A stretch of 64,000 nt of DNA from Larix kaempferi (lineage: Eukaryota > Streptophyta > Pinopsida > Pinales > Pinaceae). This document shows, one piece after another, positions 34,564 to 45,221 of the stretch. The DNA is taken from positions 3,350,001 through 3,414,000 of the forward strand of contig BSBM01001067.1 of the NCBI GenBank assembly GCA_027924585.1, read 5' to 3'. Numbering within the stretch: position 1 is the stretch's first letter; every line of letters starts with the position of its first letter. The translations under genes were made by a program, and so were the position numbers. The notes beneath the pieces were generated by a model. It was given only the letters and a program-made list of their open reading frames with translations, was not told where the DNA came from and ran no database searches.

Positions 34564-37500
34564 TAAGACTGCTTGTCCTCAAGCAGTTGCAATCTTGGAT
34601 GTTGTAGAATCTGTTCACCTTCCCAGGTTGCATCTTCACTAGGAAACCCTTTCCACTACACTAAATATTCTTTAATGATTTTTCTCCTCAGCTTCCTTTC
34701 TCTAACCTGCAAATATTTTCTGGTTCTAATACCATGTGTCCTTCATCATCAAGAGGAGGAAATTCTTTTGAAACACTTACTTTCTCACCAATTGCTTTCT
34801 TCAAGCATGACACATGGAAAACATTGTGTATCTTGCTTCCTGAGGACAGATTTAATTCATAAGCAACTTCACCAATTTTCCTTGTGAACTTATAAGGCCC
34901 ATAGTATATTGGAAACAATTTATCAGCCCCTTTTTTTTCAGAGTGAATTTCCTGTATGGTTTCAACCTTAAGTAAACCAAATAACCTTCTTGGAAGGTTC
35001 AGTCCTTTCTATTCTTATCTGCATTCACCTTTTGTTGGTTCTGTGCATCCTGCAAGTTTTCTTTAAGTGCCTTGAGTATCTCTTTTCTTTCTTGCATCCA
35101 ATCCTTTTCTTTTTTTTCTCTCCAATCCCCAAAATTAGATCTACAAGTGTGGGATATTAATGCCCATACGAGCTTTGAATGGGGTCATTCCAATGGAAAT
35201 ATGGAAATTATGTTGTGTTATAAAAGAATTCCCCCAAATGTAGCCGGTTGGACCATGCTTTCTGCTGCTCGGTAACATAATTTATGAGATAACCCTCCAG
35301 CCATTGATTTACCCTCTCAGTTTGGCCATCCATCTGAGGGTGATATCTTGTTCTCATATTCAAACTAGTTCCAACTAGTTCAAACAAATTTTTCCAGAAA
35401 GCACTAGTAAATTTGCTATCTTGGTCACTTATTATAGCCTTGGGTAGTCCATGCAATCTGAATACTTCTTTAAAAAATAGTGTGGAAACTTGACTGGCAG
35501 TAATAGTTGATGTGATAGCAAAAAAGTGAGAAAATTTAGTCAATCTATCAACCACTACAAATATTCTATCCTTACCTTGGGTTTTGGGAAAACCTATGAT
35601 GAAATCCATGGACACACTTTCCCATTTATGTTCTAGAATTGGTAGGGGTTGTAGGAGACCCGCGGGATGAGTTTGATTAACTTTATTATGTTGGCATGTA
35701 GTACACTCCCTTACATGCCTTAACACATCATTTTTGAGGCCCTTCCAAGTGAAGCTCACTCTCACCTTCTGGTAAGTTTTTAGGAATCCAGGGTGGCCTG
35801 CTATTGGTGCATTGTGGGCAGCCACCAAAATAATTTCTTTTAATTTTGACCCAGGCACTAGAAATATTCTGTCTTTGTAATATATGAAATCATTGAGGAC
35901 TTGGTATGCATCATCTTGAATCAACCTATCCAATACTTCACAAGCAAACATGTTCTTAGAGTATTCCATAGCTAGTTGGACTTTCCAATCAGTTGGGACT
36001 TGCAGCAAAGAAAACACAGGTTTCCTAGAGAGGGAATCAGCTACCACATTCATCTTACCCTTTTTGTATTCTATGTCAAAGTCATAAGACTGAACCTTAC
36101 TTACCCATTTCTATTTTCTATCATTCAACTCTCTTTGGGTCAAGAAATGTCTCAAACTGTTGTGATCAGTTTTGACTATGAACTTGTCTCCCACTAGGTC
36201 CTCTCTGAATTTGTCCAAGGCATGCATGATGGACAACATATATTTATCATAAATTGAATAATGCCTCTCATGTGGCTGCAAATTTCTTCTCTCATAGGCC
36301 ATGGGATGCCTATTCTGCATTAAAATTGCTCCAATGCCTTCTCCTAAGGCATCACATTCCAATATGAAAGGGTGAGTGAAATCAGGAGTGCAAGTACTGG
36401 GAAGATGCTCATGAATTCCTTCATTCTATTGAAAGATTTTTCATCCTCATCTAACCAAAAAAAAGGTACCTTTATTGGTGAGATATTTCAAAGGGAATGT
36501 TAGCTTAGAAAATCATTTTACAAATTTCTGGTAGTTGGTGCACAAACCAATGAATCCCCTCAAGGTTGTTATGTTCTTTGGGCTTGGAAATTCAAGTACG
36601 GCCTTGATCTTCTCCATATGCACTTTGAATCCTTATTTCCCAATGATATTACCAATATAAAGGATCTCAGTCAATCCAAACTCACACTTGGACAATTTGG
36701 CATAAAAAGACTGTTCTGTCAGGATTGTCAAGACATTGTCCAAATGGTGCAAGTGTTCTTCCCATGTCCTACTATAAATCAGAATATCATCAAAGAATAC
36801 AAGGACATACTTACGTAGCTGATTACTGAAAATTCTATTCATGCAGTATTGGAAAGTAGCTGGTGCATTGTTCAAGCCAAAAGGCATGATAAGAAACTCA
36901 AAATGCCCATAATGGCACCGAAAAGTAATTTTCTAGATGTCTTCATCCTTCATCCTCATTTGGTGGTATCTGGAGCAGACATCAATCTTAGAAAATTATT
37001 TGGCTCCATGTAGTTCATCCATCAATTCATCAATCCTTTGGATCGGATATCTGTTTTCGATGGTCTTCTTGGTCAAATCCCTATAGTCAATGCACATGTG
37101 CGTTGTTTCGTCCTTCTTTTTGACTAGGACCACTGATGAGGCAAAAGGGATTGAGCTTGGTCTTATGAATCCCATCTCAAGCAGCTCTTTTATGGTCTTC
37201 TCAATATCATCCTTGAATCTTTTGGGGTGCTTATAAGGATGGATCTTGATAAGAAGGGTGCCAGCTTCCAGCTCAATCCAATGTTCAGTACCTCTATCAG
37301 GAGGCGTGCCATGTGGAAGATATTCAAACACTTTCTTGTGTTTGTGTAGCAGCCTTTGTATGTCCTCCAGATGGTGTGATACATCTATGAAATTACCTTG
37401 AGTGGTAATGAAACATTCAACATCCCACTCAATATCACCATGCGTCAATACCGACCTCATACTATTTGCAGAAATCACTTGTTTTGGGTAGGTGTTGACA

Positions 37501-39275
37501 CCCTTCAAAAATACTTGCTTCTCTTCAACATCTTTGAAGCTCATTTGGGGTACTTGGTAATTCACTAAATTATCACCAATGGAGTAAAACAACTGCACTC
37601 CCAACACCACATTGGTATCAGCCACATTGACAACATAAAATTTGTCAGTCATAGTATGGTCTCCAAGAGTCACTTGCAATTTTGGGATCCATCGGTTACA
37701 CTCCATAGTGTTGTTTCCCAGAATGATGACAGTGAAACCTCCAAATTTTTATGTTTGTAGATTTCTCCTCTCTACCCTGGATGCATCAATAAAATTGTGG
37801 GTGGCACCCCCATCGACCAAAACTGATAATTTTTATCCTTGCACAACCCCTTTGAATCTCATGGTATGGGAGCGAGGAACTCCACTTAACACTGCAATTT
37901 TTCTTTCTTCCTGCGGGGGTTGTTCTTCTCCCGCTGTTTCATAACCACCATCTAATAGTTCCTATTCTTAAACTTCTTCCTCCTCACTTTCTGAAACAAC
38001 CTCAATGTAGTGTGCTTTCCCCTTAGCACATTTGTGGCCCGAAACCCAAGGTTCTTGACAAGAAAAACATAGCTTTTTCCTTATTAACTCATCTCGATCT
38101 CTGTATGAGTATTCCTTCTTGTTCGGGGAAGCCACATTCCTGAAAGGTTGTCTTTGATTCTGAAATTTTGTAGGCACATTAACCTTTGGAGGATACCTTG
38201 TTCTTGGGATGGAATCTTGTAGATCCCTTGTTCCGCTCACTGTTTCTTGTAAAGTGGCTGATTGGTATGCCTTTACCATCCCTCTCAATGGCTTTGCTAA
38301 TCCTTCCGTGAATAGTAGGATCAGGAGAAATTCAGAGATGTCAGTGACCATCACTGCAAGCTTTTGGAACTATGAGATGTAAGCTTCATGAGTTCTAGTT
38401 TGCTTCACATGTGCCAACTCCCTGAAAGAGATATTAAGGTCTCTTCTATCAAACCTCTCCACTAGTCTCTTAGCGAAATATTCATAGGAAGTCACTTGAT
38501 CATGGACCAAGGTTCTCATGCCATGGAACTACCAGTCATTTTCCTCTCCTTCCAAATGCAAAGCTTCCATTTTGATGGAATCCCTCTCAGCCATGGGATT
38601 CAATTGGAAATAAGTGTCTAGCTTTTGCACCTAGGAGCTTGCAGTACACTTAAAGGATGCATCAAACAAGGGTAACTGGATCTTACCAATGGAATTTCTC
38701 AGCTCATAATTGTGTGTTGGAATGCTATGACCTCCTCTTGGCTTATTTTTATACTTTTCTTCACAGAAATTCTTGAAAGGCAATGCCCTTCTGCATTCTT
38801 CACTCAAGGTTTGGTATACTACATACCGCTCCTCCCAGGAAGCCACTAGTTCAGTTGGTACTTCATGCTCCTCCTTGTGTTCCTCAAGGAACTTGGGCAT
38901 GGTCTATCGAGGATGATCCTTGAATTCCTCTCTGAAATCATTAGGCCTATTATGAGGCATAGTCTTCGAAAATATAAATCCACCAGGGGCCTTCCTTTCT
39001 TCATTTTGAGAGCCACTGCTGCTCCCTTCTCCATCTTTATGTCCTAGTTGCTTAGCTAAGAATTATCTGGTGTCTTTCCTAGATTGAATGATGTTTCGGG
39101 ATATGTCTTTCTTCCCTTTTAACATACTATGAACAAATAGTCTGAACTCTTCCTTCTCATCTAAGTAAGACATATCTTTTCCTCGCATTTTTCTTCCCGT
39201 AGATTCCACCTCTTCTTCAACAACAGGTTCTTCAAGGTTCTTTCCTTTGGGGAATGGAACTCTCTTAGGACTCAT
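34563..39275 (-). pseudogene. Chromovirus gag-pol polyprotein
   Basis: The ATG at 39275 (MSPKRVPFPKG) opens gag. The capsid part includes PLFDASFKCTASS and VTSYEYFAKRLVERF. The knuckle CFSCQEPWVSGHKCAKGK is at about 38070-38020. Protease has LVDGGATHNFIDASR (about 37820-37775). RT runs from HPYKHPKRFKDDIEK to the intact catalytic YVLVFFDDILIYSRTW (36810-36765). RNase H lies at 36420-36020. Integrase (35950-35210) has an intact zinc motif (HNAPIAGHPG, CTTCQ) and the catalytic set around SMDFI, ISDQD and QTERVNQW. The chromodomain ends EYLV, stop, WKGFPSEDATWEGEQILQHP at 34563. Everything from 39275 to 35208 and again 34690-34563 is in one frame, and 34918-34688 is shifted by one. More than ten stops interrupt, several at Gln or Trp codons (for example W to TAG in NDWWFHGM). 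Confidence 0.9.
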
Positions 39276-39312
39276 CACAATTTTGTTTTTAAGAGAAGTT
39301 TCAAAGGACTAT

Positions 39313-39324
39313 GCTATGATACCA
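39313..39324 (-). other. Primer-binding site of the chromovirus
   Basis: Minus-strand TGGTATCATAGC lies just inside the 5' LTR. It differs by one base from the initiator Met tRNA complement TGGTATCAGAGC. Confidence 0.78.
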
Positions 39325-39327
39325 CTA

Positions 39328-41124
39328 TAATATCCATGGACTTATTTGGAGTTGATATTATGCAAAATTTAAAAGTTTACAACACAACCTTGATAAGCAG
39401 AAAACTAGTTACAAAACTAGTTAGGAAGGAACTAGTCAAAGGCACAATTAAAAGACTCCAAGATTAAGGATTTGGGATATTAAGGTTCTTACAAATGTAT
39501 TGGATGTGTGCAACAAAAAAACATGTCAATAACAAGGACAACTATGAGTCCTATGCACAAAAAACTGGGGCCATTTATGTTTCGAACATCAGCCAGGATG
39601 AAGTCTACTCCAATGCTTCCTGGGCACACCAACATATGCAAAAAAACTCAATGTTTACACATGAATGAAACCAAATTATGGATATCAGTACTTGGTACTC
39701 TAATAAGGAAGTGGAAAAAATATTTTGAGAATTTGGGAGTGTTTGGGAGAAAAAGAGTCAAGGGAGCTAAGTAGGACTTCTCAACTAACAGTTTTCCAAG
39801 TTATCCCAAATTGGATAAGGTGTCTTCTAATTCTCCAAAATAGGGTTTGGGATGATTCATTATTGTCTCAGGAACCTCAAACAATCATCAGATCAGAAAA
39901 TAAACTCATATATAATTTTTAATAGAAAAAGTGGTAAAACTAGTCATTAAAAAGTGCATAAAGAGCCAGTCTTCCATTTTTTATGATCCAAATTGCCTCA
40001 GAGGATTACAAATTTCACAAAGGATGGTTTTGATAAGAGTTATTGAACAAAAACAGGTGGAAATCAGAGGTTATGAGCATATATTAAAGATATTATTACA
40101 TTCAGTTCTTCAATTGATCTCCAATGCTAGAAAATCTTGCAATATGGAGAGAATAAGCACGAGAAGAGAAGAAGGAGATATATTATGTATTGTAGCTGAT
40201 ATGAGGATGAATTTAGGGCTTCTGGGTGTAGATGAGGGGCGCACTGATCATTCTAGGCTGCACTGATCTCCTTCTCTGAAATGGAGTATCTCCTTATGAA
40301 GAAATCTTCCAATACTCTCTCCAATGGCACTCTGTCTAAGGATCACTCTTTGGAAGCTTAAGAATCTTCAATACTGGGATGATGTATATCTATAGATCAA
40401 AATTCCATGGCTCTATATCTGAGAAATGGCTGACTGTAACATGAAATACCTTGGGGTTCATCTCCCAATCAATGGTTGAGGCACATCTCTCAATGACAAA
40501 ATTAACTAACCAAAAGATGTGAGTAGTGCGATCTAGGTTCCTTTTATAGATGATGTATCTTCATCCACAAGTTATCCATATGTGTGAGAGAGGAAGGGCA
40601 CATTCCTTGAGAGAATTAGCAATTATCTTGCTTTACAAAAATTGCCTGCTTTGTGTCCTTTCATTGGAATTAGCAAGTGAACTTAGCCTTTCTGAATGTT
40701 CCCTGCTTTTCCAAACTGATTTCTTTTTGCACTTTCCTTCTTTTAAACTTTCCTGCTTTGTGATTTTTCGTATTTTTTCCTTGCTTTTGTCAGTTTCCAA
40801 TTCCTTGTGTTGCTACCTTTCTCTTAGATGATTCTTTATGTTTCTATCTTCTCCATTTGGGTAGGTGAGGTCCACTTTGACCTTATGCACCCTCCTAGCC
40901 TTGTCATCGTCAAATGCTTTCCAAAATTTTAATTAATAATGATAAGGCATTTATTATAAAATATAATTTAAAACTCATAATATTAAAAATATAATAATTA
41001 TTATTGTCCTTGTGCCAAAATTTACCCCCATTAATTATTCTTATTTTAATTATTTTTTTCTTAGACCCCCTAGGGATGGGAGGATCCAAGTCTTGACTAA
41101 GGCCACTAGGGAAGGGACATGATA
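39328..41124 (-). repeat. 5' LTR of the chromovirus
   Basis: About 1.8 kb, paired with 32734-34549. The inner border is set by the primer-binding site. Confidence 0.82.
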
Positions 41125-41130
41125 GGTTCT
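41125..41130. repeat. Target-site duplication of the chromovirus, right copy (GGTTCT)
   Basis: Matches 32728-32733. Confidence 0.72.
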
Positions 41131-41265
41131 TCTAGGTGTCAAAAAATATATGACTATATAAAAATAATCAGTATGCCACCTTCTGTAACCTTCCTCCACG
41201 TCATGAGGTAAAATAATAGGGAAGATGACAAACTTTCCAACCAAGGGGTAAAGAACAAACCTGTA
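41131..41265 (+). pseudogene. RNase H domain, second part
   Basis: Continues in frame from GS at 32733: SRCQKIYDYIKIISMPPSVT, FLHVMR, a TAA at 41209 where Glu is usual, then NNREDDKLSNQGVKN. The phrases HVMREKN and NREADKLSNQGV are the standard ending of this RNase H type, including the final Asp. Together with 32518-32733 it makes one domain of about 120 residues. Confidence 0.75.
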
Positions 41266-42882
41266 AATGTGGTGCTAGCTAATAAGGAAAAGATCACTAA
41301 ATGCATTCCCTAACCCTTTATTTCATGCCTACACAATTTTGAAATATTTGGAAAATGAAGAATTTTGTTTGGAGTTCAATGCCTCTCCCCTTTCCCTCCT
41401 TGGGGAGGATGTGTGGAGCCATGCATGTGAAGGATGACTGTCCGTATCCAAAAGGGGCGATCTTTGGCATAGGATTTTATGTAATCCTGCTGGTTGTTTC
41501 CGAGTTCTCATCTCCCCGCACACTTAGCATTAATGTTGTTAGGAAAGAACACTCAAGAAGTATGGAGGAAATCGAGAGTGAGATGTATTATGTCAAGCAC
41601 AGGGAGGATTCTCAAGATTTGCAATGTGGACCTCCATCTCTCTTCCTGGGCATTGCGGCTTCTTTTGATTTCAGTTTGTAGGTTTTGAAGGATAGGGGTT
41701 TGCGGTGTGATTCCATCGATGTGGCTCTCCTTTTCCAGGATTTCGGTTTCCAGTCCTTTGCCTCGCTCTCAATTGCATAATACATGGAGTGTTTGCAGAC
41801 AATTTATTCATACGTCAAAGGAAATATGGAAGACTTTAGGAAAAATATCAGGAATGTATATGAAGTTGCAGGGGTCTTTAGCAAATTGTAGCTATCTCTG
41901 AAGACACTAGATATAATTCAAACCAGCTGACTTGTTCTGACTTCAGAATTTAGGATCTGTAAGGGAATTTAAAAGAGTTAATGGGCAGGACGGGCATCAT
42001 TAAGGATGAAATTATGAAAATGGAAAAAATGACCCAATGTAGCCACTTCCAGGAATCTCTAGAAGAAGGAATTCGCCCCATGGATGAAGCTTCGGTTCAA
42101 CAACCCATATATGGCATCTCAGGCATATATGAGTATGCGACTATCTTATTTTGCATCTCCTTTAAATGTCTTTTTGTATATTTTTGCATAAACAATTTGT
42201 CAAGGTATATCTTTCCAACAATATGATTAGTTCCAAAAGACCTATATGGAAATTTTGTAGTTTCAAAGTTTCTCCTGTTATAGTTATTATGGCTCAAGCG
42301 ATATTAACTAGTAGACTGGTTTCTTAGATGTATTTGGATGGATGTGCACAACCTTTTTAATATAAATGTCTGTTACAGATTTTGTTAAAAAAAAAGTTCT
42401 TAGTTTACAGAGGTGTGCAATATACCCTACCCTCATTCAAATTTGATCTAGTGTTGTGAATGAAACATGTTTGGCCTAACATTTACAACCAACACTCCTC
42501 ATTATGTTTTAGTTTTTTATTGTACAATTAGATCATAATAAGAAAATTGACCTAGTAGCTTTTGTTTATTCATCTATAAATTAAATTTATAAAAATGTAA
42601 AAAAAATGTTTGTATTATGTAGTGTTTATTTCTATTAATTTCATCTTAATTTTATATAAATGGTAAGTATTAGTTTTATTTCCATTTTATAAAATTGGTA
42701 AATTTCATTTTATAGAAATAATGAGGTTCCATTACAAACATTTACATGGGTGAAATAAATATCATCCCAACTGAATAATTTAAACTAATTTTATGATGCA
42801 TTTTTATGCATCATTAATGTAAAATTCTTAGCAAATTTATAGATGTAAAATCCAAAATTAACCATAAAACTTCATTGTTTTA
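41266..42882. other. No gene recognised
   Basis: Frames at 41355-41681 (108 codons) and 41494-41688 overlap each other and show no family signature. They may be the 3' flank of the RNase H-bearing element. From 42360 on the sequence is strongly AT-rich. Confidence 0.45.
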
Positions 42883-42904
42883 AATATATTTAATATTTAC
42901 AATT
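42883..42904. repeat. 22-bp direct repeat, left copy (probable target-site duplication)
   Basis: AATATATTTAATATTTACAA plus TT is identical to 51753-51774. The next base on each side differs. Confidence 0.65.
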
Positions 42905-42974
42905 TCTTTTTTATAAGCTAGATGTAGGTCCTTATATTATCAACAACAAAATATACAGAGTCAGTAGTGTATCG

Positions 42975-43095
42975 GGTCCTCTCAAAATAGAGAAAACAAA
43001 CCCATAGACAGGGTGGAAATGTATATGGAATATGCTGGGTCCTCTCACAACGGAGAAAACAGACCCATAAACAGTATGGAAATGTAACTTTGAAA
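42975..43095 (-). repeat. Two tandem copies of a unit of about 60 bp
   Basis: GGGTCCTCTCAAAATAGAGA and GGGTCCTCTCACAACGGAGA each open a copy, followed by AAACARACCCATARACAGKRTGGAAATGTA. It lies in the 3' part of the retroposed unit. Confidence 0.7.
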
Positions 43096-43159
43096 CAATA
43101 ACTATCGACATAATAAAACTAGCAATGGTATAGATGAGCCAACAAAAGAACTACATAAA

Positions 43160-43164
43160 CAAAA
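43160..43164. repeat. Target-site duplication of the Copia element, left copy (CAAAA)
   Basis: CAAAA precedes TGTTAATTTT and matches 50421-50425. Confidence 0.88.
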
Positions 43165-43750
43165 TGTTAATTTTTGAGCATTAATTCAATATACTCTAGG
43201 ATCTTTACTGAGAGAATAACATGTACAGTATATCAATGCATATCAATCATCACAAGATGCAAACATAAGAGACAATAGACACACAGAGTTTCCATGGGGA
43301 AAACCCTAAGGTGAAAAACCCCACAACTTACTCAGAGATAGATAGAGCAATAATACAACCAAAGTACAACCCAAGTACACAGAGATAGTCTCCTCCTAGC
43401 AATTGATCCTCTTCCTCACATGTGTGCCACTTTCCGAGTGATGTAGAGTGAGATAATGAGATGATCAAAATAGAGTTCTCCCGATCTCTATTTATACTTG
43501 TCCTGACTACCCAATAAACTTATGGGGCTGACTTGTATAGCTTAGCATAATGACCCATGGTTAACTTAATCAGGGCCGACCCCACACATGGTGGTCTAAT
43601 AACCCATCGGCAAGTTACTACACTTGCGACACTTGTCAATACAAATGACGACACTTTCTTATAGAGGAATAACACATCTCTAGAGGAGTACAATATACAT
43701 AAATGAAATACATAGGTGAAATACATTCTGAAGTTACATATACATCAACA
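43165..43750 (-). repeat. 3' LTR of the Copia element
   Basis: 586 bp. On the minus strand it begins TGTTGATGTATATG and ends AAATTAACA. It pairs with 49835-50420. Confidence 0.96.
43489..43496 (-). promoter_or_regulatory. TATA box in the 3' LTR
   Basis: Minus-strand TATAAATA within AAGTATAAATAGAGA. The same box stands at 50159-50166 and in the related LTR at 60278-60285, so it is conserved between elements. Confidence 0.7.
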
Positions 43751-43763
43751 CTCCCTCTTAACT
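43751..43763 (-). other. Polypurine tract of the Copia element
   Basis: Minus-strand AGTTAAGAGGGAG precedes TGTTGATG. The same sequence precedes the LTR at 59953. Confidence 0.85.
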
Positions 43764-44012
43764 AGGAAGGTATTTCTCGACATAGATCTGCTAGCACAAG
43801 TCTTCTTCTCTGGCTCATCATCAGCGAATCATCGTCCTCGAATCATCGTCATCATCACTGCTGCTGCTACCTCAATCAATCTCTGAATATACTCGTCATA
43901 GGAAGTTCTACAGAGCCAGTCCTTTTTCATACTGTATGTAGGCCCACCACCTGCAGGTCTTCATCATCACTGGCCATACTGTGGAATCCTCAGGACTTAT
44001 TACGTGCGTCAC

Positions 44013-44510
44013 AAAACCTTGCAAGAGCATCCCAGGACTTATTACGGGCACACAGCCCAACCTGTCGGATCTCCCAGGGAGCTATTACATGTGGCCCCAC
44101 CACAAAACCTTGAAAGAGAATCCTAGGATTGATTACGAGCACACAGCTCAACCTATCGGATCTCCCAGGGCACTATTATATGTGGTCATGGCAAAACCTC
44201 GAAAGAGCATCCTAGGACTTATTACGGGAACACATCCCAACCTATCGGATCTCCCAGGGCCCTATTATATGCCATAGGACAAAACATCGAAAGAACGTTT
44301 GCCAGATCTCCCAGGGAGCTATTATATGCCAGCGGCAAAACCTAGCAAGAGAATCTGCAAACCTACCAGGGCGCTATTATATGTCCTCCCAAAGTAAAAC
44401 CTTGAAAGAGCATTTGCCAGATCTCTCAGGGAGTTATTATATGCCAGCGGCAAAACCCAGCAAGAGAATCTGCAAACCTCCCAGGGCGCTATTATATGCT
44501 TATCTACACA
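44013..44510 (-). repeat. Tandem array A in the Copia 3' untranslated region
   Basis: Seven units begin with AAAACC or AAAACATC on the plus strand. The first three are about 88 bp long with AGAGCATCCTAGGACTTATT and CGGATCTCCCAGGG. The last four are 56-60 bp long and alternate between two types (TTTGCCAGATCTC and ATCTGCAAACCTC). A shorter relative lies at 59525-59700 in the other Copia. Confidence 0.8.
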
Positions 44511-44860
44511 ACCTATCCACGGCCACAGAGTATCAACCTAATAATCACCATACATCATCCTGATGTACACATGATCATCCTTATCATCATCACTGCATCG
44601 TCCTGACGCATATCATCTGGAGAAACATCCTGAAGCTCATCATCCATGATCATCCTGATCATATAATGCATCCACCTGGTGCATACACAGTATCTGCCTG
44701 ATACATATCATCATACATGATCTACCTGATCATACAATGTATCCACCTGATACATATACAAATACATGATCCACCTGATCATACCTAATACATATCAATA
44801 TACATGATCTACCTAATCATACAATGTATCCACCTGATACATATACAAATACATACACAT

Positions 44861-45120
44861 GATCCAACTGATCATATCCAACATCCAACATGATGCATAC
44901 ATACATATAAATGATCCAACTGATCATATCCAGCATCCAACATGATGCGTACATACATATAAATGATCCAACTAATCATATCTAGCATCCAACATGATGC
45001 GTACATACATATAAATGATCCAACTGATCATATCCAGCATCCAACATGATGCATACATACATATAAATGATCCAACTCATCATATCCAGCATCCAACATG
45101 ATGCATATACAGAGCAGTAA
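44861..45120 (-). repeat. Tandem array B: five 52-bp units in the Copia
   Basis: Unit starts at 44861, 44913, 44965, 45017 and 45069, each GATCCAAC followed by TGATCATATCCAGCATCC and a CATACATACATATAAAT tail. More degenerate relatives with GATCATACAATGTATCC extend back to about 44640. Confidence 0.9.
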
Positions 45121-45221
45121 CTGGAGCATCGTCCTGATGCTCATCATCCAGTGCTTACATCCATAGCCATGGAAGGATCCTCCTCTCACCATGCTTGGAA
45201 TGGCTTCAACAAATGTGTCCA

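Larger units (their letters stand above)
32734..41124 (-). mobile_element. Chromovirus (Ty3/Gypsy) retrotransposon, LTR to LTR, inactive
   Basis: An 8.4-kb minus-strand element has 1.8-kb LTRs (32734-34549 and 39328-41124), a primer-binding site, a purine tract, gag, protease, RT, RNase H, integrase and a C-terminal chromodomain. The chromodomain places it in the chromovirus clade. The LTRs differ by something like a tenth, with small indels, so it is older than the other LTR elements here. Gag and most of pol lie in a single frame broken by many stops. It interrupts an RNase H reading frame in the same region. Confidence 0.9.

Noticed and set aside
41355-41688. Two overlapping frames of 108 and 64 codons as host genes
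   Set aside because: They overlap in different frames, resemble no family and lie in decayed transposon-rich DNA.
44861-45120. Regular 52-bp repeats that could be mistaken for a CRISPR array
   Set aside because: The units are contiguous tandem repeats without unique spacers, in plant nuclear DNA inside a Copia element.
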